From Lancefieldella parvula (GTDB lineage Bacteria; Actinomycetota; Coriobacteriia; Coriobacteriales; Atopobiaceae): a DNA stretch of 64,000 nt. The notes below the pieces were generated by a model. The model did no database searches. It was not told the DNA's origin and was given only the letters and a program-made list of their open reading frames with translations. Numbering within the stretch: the first letter of the stretch is position 1; every line of letters begins with the position of its first letter. The position numbers were made by a program, and so were the translations under genes. Of the stretch, positions 24,632-31,201 are shown piece by piece. The stretch is taken from the NCBI GenBank assembly GCA_023300185.1, contig CP097092.1:1560537-1624536 (forward strand). The letters are read 5' to 3'.

Positions 24632-24659
24632 GATTTATAGAACATATGTTCTATAAATC
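24632..24659. promoter_or_regulatory. LexA (SOS) box candidate, 28-base perfect palindrome
   Basis: The core GAACATATGTTC matches the known Gram-positive LexA/DinR consensus GAAC-N4-GTTC. Symmetry extends through GATTTATA on the left and TATAAATC on the right. It overlaps the likely promoter of the leftward 24272-24592 gene and lies beside the serS terminator. Confidence 0.65.
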
Positions 24660-24660
24660 A

Positions 24661-24702
24661 CTAAAAGAAATGGTCTCCACAATTCATGTAGAAGACCATT
24701 TC
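24661..24702 (-). terminator. Rho-independent terminator of serS
   Basis: GAAATGGTCT and AGACCATTTC form a ten-pair stem with a 16-base loop, followed on the minus strand by TTTTAG, about 35 bases after the serS stop. Confidence 0.8.
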
Positions 24703-24736
24703 AGAGAATTGAATCAATTTTGATTAAAAAGAGAAA

Positions 24737-26020
24737 CTATTCTGGTCGAATAACCTCGATGCCACCCATGTAAGGACGGAGCGCCTCGGGCACGGTAACG
24801 GAGCCATCTGCGTTCTGATAATTCTCCATAATTGCAGCCATGGTACGGCCAACTGCCAGACCGGAGCCGTTAAGCGTGTGAACTAGACGGGTGCCCTTGA
24901 ACTCTGCTGGATCCTTATAGCGGATATTTGCACGACGAGCCTGGAAATCCCAGCAGTTAGAGCAAGAAGAAATCTCCTTGTATGCGTTATAGCTTGGGAG
25001 CCAAACTTCAATGTCATAGCACTTGCATGCAGAGAAGCCAATGTCACCAGTGCAGAGAGTAACCACGTGATAAGGAAGACCCAGAAGCTGAAGGATCTTC
25101 TCGGCTTCCTGAACCATGGACTCAAGCTGATTCATGGAGTCTTCAGGCTTTGCAAACTTGACCATCTCTACCTTGTCAAACTGGTGAACGCGGATGATGC
25201 CACGGGTGTCTCGACCAGCTGAACCTGCCTCCTCGCGGAAGCATGGGGTGAATGCGGTATAGAGCAGAGGGAGCTGAGATGCGTCCAGAATCTCGTCACG
25301 ATGGATGTTTGTGAGCTGGACCTCAGCAGTTGGAATGAGGTAGAGGTCAGGCTGTACGTGATAGAGGTCCTCTTCAAACTTAGGAAGCTGGCCAGTGCCA
25401 AACAGAGAATCCTGATTTGTGATAACTGGTGGCCACCACTCTTTGAAGCCTGCCTGGTTATGTGTATCAATCATGAAGTTGATAAGCGCACGCTCCATGC
25501 GAGCGCCCATGCCGCCAAGAAGATAGAAGCGAGTTCCTGCAAGCTTTACGCCACGGTCAAAATCAATCATGCCCAGCTCGGGTCCAAGATCCCAGTGCGC
25601 CTTTGGCTCAAAATCAAACTGAGTTGGCTCTCCCCACTTGCGAATCTCAGGGTTATCGGAGTCATCCTTGCCATAAGGAACGGATGCATCGGGAATGTTT
25701 GGAATAGCTGCAACAAGGGCGGTGAGCTCTTCCTCAACCTCTCCGCGGCGCTGATCAAGCTCTGCGATGCGGTCTTTGTTAGCTGCCACCTGCTCTTTAG
25801 CTGCCTCAGCCTCTTCCTTCTTGCCCTCACGCATAAGAAGGCCAATCTGCTTAGAAACAGCGTTACGCTCTGCCTGAAGAGACTCAACCTCAGCAATTAC
25901 GCTTCTGCGTTCCTCGTCAAGCTCAAAGAATTTCTCGCGATCCCAATGGGCGTTTTGCCTGGACTCGCAAGACTTATCTACGAGGTCAGGATTCTCGCGC
26001 ACAAATTTGATATCAAGCAT
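24737..26020 (-). CDS. serS: seryl-tRNA synthetase
   Basis: The 427-residue class II synthetase charges tRNA-Ser. The N-terminal long antiparallel coiled coil (about residues 30-105, with LQAERNAVSKQIG) binds the long variable arm of tRNA-Ser. The catalytic domain shows TAEVQLTNIHRDEIL, class II motif 2 (TPCFREEAGSAGRDTRGIIRVHQFDKVE) and motif 3 (GSGLAVGRTMAAIMENYQ). The ATG at 26020 has AAGGAG upstream. No T-box leader is visible in the 110 bases before it. Confidence 0.97.
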   Translation of the reverse strand: MLDIKFVRENPDLVDKSCESRQNAHWDREKFFELDEERRSVIAEVESLQAERNAVSKQIGLLMREGKKEEAEAAKEQVAANKDRIAELDQRRGEVEEELTALVAAIPNIPDASVPYGKDDSDNPEIRKWGEPTQFDFEPKAHWDLGPELGMIDFDRGVKLAGTRFYLLGGMGARMERALINFMIDTHNQAGFKEWWPPVITNQDSLFGTGQLPKFEEDLYHVQPDLYLIPTAEVQLTNIHRDEILDASQLPLLYTAFTPCFREEAGSAGRDTRGIIRVHQFDKVEMVKFAKPEDSMNQLESMVQEAEKILQLLGLPYHVVTLCTGDIGFSACKCYDIEVWLPSYNAYKEISSCSNCWDFQARRANIRYKDPAEFKGTRLVHTLNGSGLAVGRTMAAIMENYQNADGSVTVPEALRPYMGGIEVIRPE

Positions 26021-26130
26021 GCAGCTTCTCCTTGAATCAACACTTTTTAGCAGTGCATTTTTTCTTATAGCTTACCAAGTATATACTTGTATTCAGATTC
26101 TTAACCCTTCACATGTTCTGGAGCTAGATT

Positions 26131-26349
26131 ATGGACGCAATTAACTCATTTGTCGGCTGGCTTTTTGGCGATAAAACCGGTGTGTTGTTCCTCGTACTTG
26201 GTGGAATTTTGCTCTTTTTGGTTATTTCCTTTGTGCTGGAGCGCAAAACCAAAAAGATGTATTTCAATCATAAAAAGACTGAGGACGACTGGGATCTCTT
26301 TGGCGACGACCAAGAGGGTTGGTCTGACTTTGAATCAGATAACAAATAG
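26131..26349 (+). CDS. small single-pass membrane protein, unknown
   Basis: The 72-residue protein has one hydrophobic helix (residues about 17-37, GVLFLVLGGILLFLVISFVL) after a short amphipathic N-terminus. A basic stop-transfer KTKKMYFNHKK and an acidic tail (DDWDLFGDDQEGWSDFESDNK) follow. The ATG has GGAG upstream and a strong terminator follows, which supports a real gene. No family is recognised. It might be a partner or regulator of a larger membrane complex. Confidence 0.65.
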   Translation: MDAINSFVGWLFGDKTGVLFLVLGGILLFLVISFVLERKTKKMYFNHKKTEDDWDLFGDDQEGWSDFESDNK

Positions 26350-26358
26350 GTAACAAAA

Positions 26359-26380
26359 AAGCCCCGTAAAGGGGCTTTTT
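26359..26380. terminator. bidirectional Rho-independent terminator
   Basis: AAGCCCC/GGGGCTT with a five-base loop, T-run on the plus side and A-run on the left so that it also works leftward. It serves the 26131 gene and the convergent tRNA-Leu. Confidence 0.9.
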
Positions 26381-26389
26381 AAATGCAAA

Positions 26390-26476
26390 TGGTGCGGGCG
26401 AAGGGACTTGAACCCCCATGAACTTGCGTTCATACGGACCTGAACCGTACGCGTCTGCCAATTCCGCCACACCCGC
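26390..26476 (-). tRNA. tRNA-Leu (anticodon CAG)
   Basis: An 87-base class II cloverleaf on the minus strand: acceptor GCGGGTG/CGCCCGC, an anticodon loop TTCAGGT giving CAG, a long variable arm, a GGTTCAAGTCC T arm and an encoded CCA. Confidence 0.95.
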
Positions 26477-26609
26477 GTGCTAGGGAATAATACTACAACA
26501 TTTTGTTTTCTTCTAATGGAAAAACAATAGATATATAAGAAAATTCTTTTCAGCGGTAGAATATAGACAGTCACGGCCGACAAACACACTTTAAACACAG
26601 GAGGTTGCC

Positions 26610-28397
26610 GTGAGTGACTCGCGGTCACAGACCACGCAGACTACATATCTACATTCACCTTCTGCTCAGCAGGCATCACCTGCGGCTGAGCCAGAAATTT
26701 TGCTGGACCGATATCGCGTTCTTGCTCGCAGAGGTAACGGAGGCTTTGGCACCGTTTGTACCTGCTGGGATACTCGTTTGCAGAGGCGCGTAGCTATCAA
26801 GCGTATGCCACTGTTAGGTGCTTCCGAGACGCCCGGCGTGCTTGCTTCAACTGTTGATGAGGCTCTTTCAGAGGCTCGAACTGCTTGTTTGCTGGCACAT
26901 CCCAACATTGTGACCGTTCATGACTTTGAGATTGAGGGCGATTACGCCTATCTGGTCATGGAGTTTGTTGATGGCCTTAACTTATCGGAACTCTTGGCTC
27001 GCGTTGAGGGTGGCTACCTCACCTATGCCGAAGCAGCTCACATGGTGTCTTCACTTGCAAAAGCGCTTCAATATGCCCATGAAAACGGCGTACTCCATCT
27101 GGATATCAAGCCAACAAATATCATGATTGACCGCCAGGGTACGGTAAAACTTGCCGACTTTGGTATGGCAACACTTGCTTCAGCTGCTGGTTATGGCGGT
27201 GCTCGAGGTGGCACGGTTGGCTACATGCCTCCTGAGCAGGTTGAAGGCATGCTTGTTGACGAGCGCGCTGATATTTTCTCGCTTGCTGTTGTTCTGAGGC
27301 AGGCGCTAACGGGCGTCAATGTATTTGCGGGCAGAACGGCTAAAGAATCCCTTGATCACATCTACAAGGGCCCAAAAATTCCTCTGCTCAAACAAGATCC
27401 CGAGGTTCCCTTTGCTGTAGATGCCGCCTTGACGCAGGCACTTTCCCCTGAGCCATCGATGAGACAAGGAAGCGTCTTGGAGTTTGCACAAGAAATTGTG
27501 ACTCCTCTTGGCAGCGAAAAGCAGGGCGAGAAAAGCCTCAAGTCCCTGGTGGAACAGTCGGAAGAAGAGGAAACCGAGACCTGGGACGTCAAGCATCTTC
27601 CGCTCTCAATCCGCTTCCCCTGGCTGCCCTCGGCTGCCGTGCGTGGCGTATCAGCCCTGGTCACCGGTATTCTTCTCGCCCAGTTGTTCCAGCTTATTGC
27701 TCCAGAATCGCTCACGTTTATTGTGGTGGGCTCTCTTGTAGGAGCTGCGGCAGCTGCTCTTTGGACTCCGTTGGGTTCTGCGCTTGTCATTGCATGCGCG
27801 GTATATGCTCTGGCAAGCATTAGCCCTACCAGCACTTCATTCCCGTTTGCAACGCTTGTAACCTTAGTAAGCGTTATCTGGTGGGCCTTTGCAGGAAGGG
27901 TCTCAAAATTTAGCAGCATCAACTGCTTATTAGGAGCTTTATTACCTGCTCCTGTTTCAGCACCAGCGCTTGTCTCCGCTACTATGCATCCACTACCTGC
28001 AGTTTTAACAGGAGCTTTTAGCTATCTTTTTGGAACACTGTTTACAAGAGGCATATCTTTAGGCTTTGCGGCAACTCCTCTTGCTTATGACTACACCTCA
28101 CTGGCCTCAGGACTTCCTTTCTGGATTCGCTTTGGGGCATGCTCCCTATCTGCTCTTTTAGGCTCGCTTATGAGCCAGAAAAGACGTCGCGGATGGATGG
28201 TTTTTGGACAAATTGTTTGCGCTATATTGCTTTCAAGTGGCTTTATATGGGCAGCTTGGATGGAGAATCCCAATTTTTGGGTAGTTGAAAGTATAGTTTC
28301 GGTACTAATTACGGTATTCTTATGTGTACTTGTATGTATTGCAATTGTCCTGATAGGTCCACTTCGACGCGGATCAGGAAGGCGAGGAATTAGATGA
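26610..28397 (+). CDS. Ser/Thr protein kinase with polytopic membrane C-terminal half
   Basis: The 595-residue protein has an N-terminal Hanks-type kinase domain (about residues 30-290): Gly loop GNGGFGTV, VAIK lysine, catalytic loop HLDIKPTNIM, DFG magnesium motif and APE-equivalent MPPEQ. The catalytic loop lacks the Arg of HRD (it reads HLD), so this is a non-RD kinase. The second half (about 335-590) contains roughly nine hydrophobic segments, unlike the single-pass PASTA kinases, and resembles no sensor domain I recognise. GTG start with AGGAGG. It overlaps fhaA by 4 bases and heads the growth-signalling operon. Confidence 0.9.
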   Translation: MSDSRSQTTQTTYLHSPSAQQASPAAEPEILLDRYRVLARRGNGGFGTVCTCWDTRLQRRVAIKRMPLLGASETPGVLASTVDEALSEARTACLLAHPNIVTVHDFEIEGDYAYLVMEFVDGLNLSELLARVEGGYLTYAEAAHMVSSLAKALQYAHENGVLHLDIKPTNIMIDRQGTVKLADFGMATLASAAGYGGARGGTVGYMPPEQVEGMLVDERADIFSLAVVLRQALTGVNVFAGRTAKESLDHIYKGPKIPLLKQDPEVPFAVDAALTQALSPEPSMRQGSVLEFAQEIVTPLGSEKQGEKSLKSLVEQSEEEETETWDVKHLPLSIRFPWLPSAAVRGVSALVTGILLAQLFQLIAPESLTFIVVGSLVGAAAAALWTPLGSALVIACAVYALASISPTSTSFPFATLVTLVSVIWWAFAGRVSKFSSINCLLGALLPAPVSAPALVSATMHPLPAVLTGAFSYLFGTLFTRGISLGFAATPLAYDYTSLASGLPFWIRFGACSLSALLGSLMSQKRRRGWMVFGQIVCAILLSSGFIWAAWMENPNFWVVESIVSVLITVFLCVLVCIAIVLIGPLRRGSGRRGIR

Positions 28398-29518
28398 GCT
28401 TTCTTAGTGACTTTGAAAACCGTATTGGTTCGGTCTTTGGTGCCGCACCTCAGGGATACGCAGAGCCTTTCTCTTTTAAGAAGCTTGCCAAACGCGCAGC
28501 TAAAGAGATGGAACGTGAGACGTATGAGATTGATGGTGTAGACACTGCGCCTGCCCTGTATACCGTTTTAGTTGCTCCTCAAGACGATTCACTGATGCGT
28601 CCTCTTTATGCTGATCTAACTGCAGAGGTTTCTGACTTCGTGGCTGCTCAGGCTCAGCAAAAAGATTATGTATTTGTTGGTCAGCCGCTTGTTCGTTTTA
28701 TGGTGGACCCATCTCTGAAGCCTGGAAAATTTGCTGTCTTTGCAGAAAACGTTGACGGCAATACGCTTGACCAGCTACGCAATGAAGAGCGCGCTTTCTT
28801 GGGTGGAAACTCCAGTGTTGGAGGAGCTGCAGCTCAAATGCCTCAGCAGCACAATTCCCGCGCTGCTGTTCAGCCAGAACCACAGCCAGAGCCAGATCCT
28901 CTGTCCGTAGTTCGACCCGTTTCTGCAGATAATGCAACTCCAGAGGTTTTGGGAGATCTTGCTGGTACAGACGCTGGTCTTGCGGTAATGCCACCAGACT
29001 TTGTTGAGGCTCAAGGCGCAATTCCTGTTGTTTCTGCAGCTGAGTCCACTCCTATGCCTGTTCTTCCTAGCTCAAACGGACTTCCAGACCTGCCCGTAAA
29101 CGGAGCTATCCCAACAGCAGCTCCTGTTCCTATGACTCAGCGTCGTATCACGCCTTCCCTTGATGCCCAGTTAAACGGCGCGGGCGGTCGTTCTTCTCGC
29201 AATCTGCAAGGCACGCCACGCGCAAACATGGACGCTACCTGCATTTTAATTGATCGCCAGAGCGGTCGTTCGTATCGCGTTGAGGCTCCTCGTGCCATTA
29301 TTGGTCGCGAGCGCTCTCAGGCAGACGTTGTTTTGCGCGATCCTAACGTTTCAAGACGTCACGCCGAGATGACCTATGACGGTCACGATTGGCATATTGC
29401 TGATTTGCACTCCACTAACGGAACGCTTGTCAACGATATCGACGTAGATGAGGTAATTCTGCGCGACGGAGACCTCATTACCATTGGTCTTATGGACCTT
29501 CAGTTCCGGGAGAACTAA
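28394..29518 (+). CDS. fhaA: FhaA-like protein: DUF3662 plus C-terminal FHA domain
   Basis: The 374-residue protein has the actinobacterial FhaA layout: an N-terminal DUF3662 domain (about 1-120; FENRIGSVFGAAPQGYAEPFSFKKLAKRAAKEME), a Gln/Pro/Ala-rich linker (about 140-275) and an FHA phosphothreonine-binding domain (about 290-374; IIGRERSQADVVLRDPNVSRRHAEM, STNGTLVND). In mycobacteria FhaA binds kinase-phosphorylated partners and tunes peptidoglycan synthesis. The start overlaps the kinase stop as ATGA, so they are co-translated. Confidence 0.93.
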   Translation: MSFLSDFENRIGSVFGAAPQGYAEPFSFKKLAKRAAKEMERETYEIDGVDTAPALYTVLVAPQDDSLMRPLYADLTAEVSDFVAAQAQQKDYVFVGQPLVRFMVDPSLKPGKFAVFAENVDGNTLDQLRNEERAFLGGNSSVGGAAAQMPQQHNSRAAVQPEPQPEPDPLSVVRPVSADNATPEVLGDLAGTDAGLAVMPPDFVEAQGAIPVVSAAESTPMPVLPSSNGLPDLPVNGAIPTAAPVPMTQRRITPSLDAQLNGAGGRSSRNLQGTPRANMDATCILIDRQSGRSYRVEAPRAIIGRERSQADVVLRDPNVSRRHAEMTYDGHDWHIADLHSTNGTLVNDIDVDEVILRDGDLITIGLMDLQFREN

Positions 29519-29931
29519 TGATTGATTTGATTCTCTTTGCAGGACGCGTTCTGCTTGTTGTCCTGCTGTACATCTTCCTGTTCTCGGTCATGCGCACGGG
29601 CATTGGTCTTGTCCGCGGTCAGCGCAAAGACGGAGCTATTTGGTCCGTTGATGTCGAGAAGGGCGTCAAGTCCTTACGTGGTCTTCACGTAGACATCTTG
29701 GGTCCTGTTGTTATTGGACGTTCTCCTTCGTCTGACATTGTGATTGACGAACCCTACGTTTCTGCTTCACACGCCCGCTTTACTATCCAGGGCCCTGCTC
29801 TGGTACTTGAAGACCTTGGATCCACAAACGGAACCATGGTTAATGGTCACATCATCGAGCAGCCTGTTACCCTTCGCGACACAGACGAAGTCCAGGTCGG
29901 CGATGTGATTATGCGTGTTGGACGTCGATAA
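29518..29931 (+). CDS. fhaB: FhaB-like membrane-anchored FHA domain protein
   Basis: The 137-residue protein has one N-terminal transmembrane helix (about residues 4-25) and an FHA domain (about 55-137) with GPVVIGRSPSSDIVI, SASHARF and GSTNGTMVNG, the phosphothreonine pocket. The ATG shares a base with the fhaA stop (TAATG), with GGGAG upstream. In related Actinobacteria FhaB (FipA partner) is a kinase substrate and links signalling with division. The operon position supports the same role here. Confidence 0.93.
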   Translation: MIDLILFAGRVLLVVLLYIFLFSVMRTGIGLVRGQRKDGAIWSVDVEKGVKSLRGLHVDILGPVVIGRSPSSDIVIDEPYVSASHARFTIQGPALVLEDLGSTNGTMVNGHIIEQPVTLRDTDEVQVGDVIMRVGRR

Positions 29932-29938
29932 GAGGCTC

Positions 29939-31199
29939 ATGGTTTCTTCTGATACAACACATATTTCTGATACACCTACACAAGAGCCCGTGAGTGCTCC
30001 TGGTCGTTGTGAGCTGCCACTTGATGGTCGCTGTGACGCAGAGGCAGTTTCTGGCTCTAACACCTTTATTTCTTGGGGCGCCCGCTCTGACGTGGGATTA
30101 GTTCGCGAGCATAACGAGGACTCGTTCCTTTTGCGCACTCCCCTTTTTGCCATCTGCGATGGTATGGGAGGTCACGCCGCCGGTGAGGTAGCAAGCTCCA
30201 TTGCTGTTAAGGTTATTGCCGAACAGGCACCAAGTACCGCAGACGATGTCCGTCTTGGCGCTGCAATTGAGGCTGCTAACCAGGAAGTTATTGATGCTCC
30301 TGCAAAGGGTATTGGCAAACCTGGCATGGGCTCCACTGCCTCTGCTGTCCTCATTGAGGGCAATCAGATGGCCGTTGCTCATGTTGGTGACTCTCGCATT
30401 TACCTGCTCCATCATGGCACGCTGGTCCGCATTACTCATGACCACAGCTACGTTGAGGAACTCATTGATTCTGGTCAGATTACCGCTGATGAGGCTCGCA
30501 CGCACCCTTCTCGCTCGGTAGTTACGCGAGCTCTTGGCTCTGATCCAGACATGTATGCAGATCATTTCTCGCTTGAAGTATCTGATGGCGACCGCATCAT
30601 CTTGTGCTCCGATGGTCTTTCTGGCATGGTGCCCGACGATGAGATTGAAGTCCATTGCTGTCTCTAACGTCACGCCACAAAAGGCTGCTGATAACCTTGT
30701 TTCCGCAGCTCTTACCTATGGCGGCTCAGACAACATTACCGTTATTGTCATTGACGTCTTAGACGACGGCATAGCCGATCAAACTAGGAAACACCTTACT
30801 CGTGGCGTTATTGCCACGTTTGTCTCGTTCCTTGCGCTCTTTGCAGCCACTGTTGCGGTGTTCTTCCTGTTTGTAAGCAGCGAATGGTACTTAGGAATTA
30901 ACGGAACTACCGTTGGCGTTTATCGAGGTATTCCTACAACAATTGCCGGCATAAACATGTCTTCACTTGTTGAAACTACGTCGATTGAAATAAAAGATTT
31001 GCCTGACGCAGTTCAAGACTCTCTGGCAGACGGAATTCGCGTTAAAAACGAGGATGAAGCACATAGCACCGTCGAGAATTACCGCAAACAAATTGACGAC
31101 GCCAACAACAAAGCGGTCAAAAAGAAAGAAGACGCTCAGTCTGGCGGAACACCCACAACAGAAACAACAACGTCAACAACAAGTTCGGGAGGTGAGTAG
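29939..31199 (+). pseudogene. pstP: PP2C-family Ser/Thr phosphatase (PstP-like), interrupted by one frameshift
   Basis: The frame from the ATG at 29939 carries the PP2C motifs SDVGLVREHNEDSF, ICDGMGGHAAGE, VAHVGDSRIYLL and ILCSDGLSGMVPDD, then shifts at about 30648 and stops at 30667. The second frame continues SNVTPQKAADNLVSAALTYGGSDNITVIVID, including the last metal-binding Asp, then a transmembrane helix and a Thr-rich exported tail ending at 31199. Removing one A near 30648 restores a normal membrane PP2C of about 419 residues. It would dephosphorylate the operon's kinases and substrates. It may be a real mutation or a sequence error; neighbours are intact. Confidence 0.85.
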
Positions 31200-31201
31200 G
31201 A

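Noticed and set aside
26021..26130. T-box leader for serS
   Set aside because: The space is only 110 bases and lacks a T-box sequence or a terminator/antiterminator pair.
30534..31199. Independent membrane protein gene following the phosphatase fragment
   Set aside because: Its first 40 codons are out-of-frame phosphatase sequence, and the rest continues PP2C motifs; it is the second part of one frameshifted gene.
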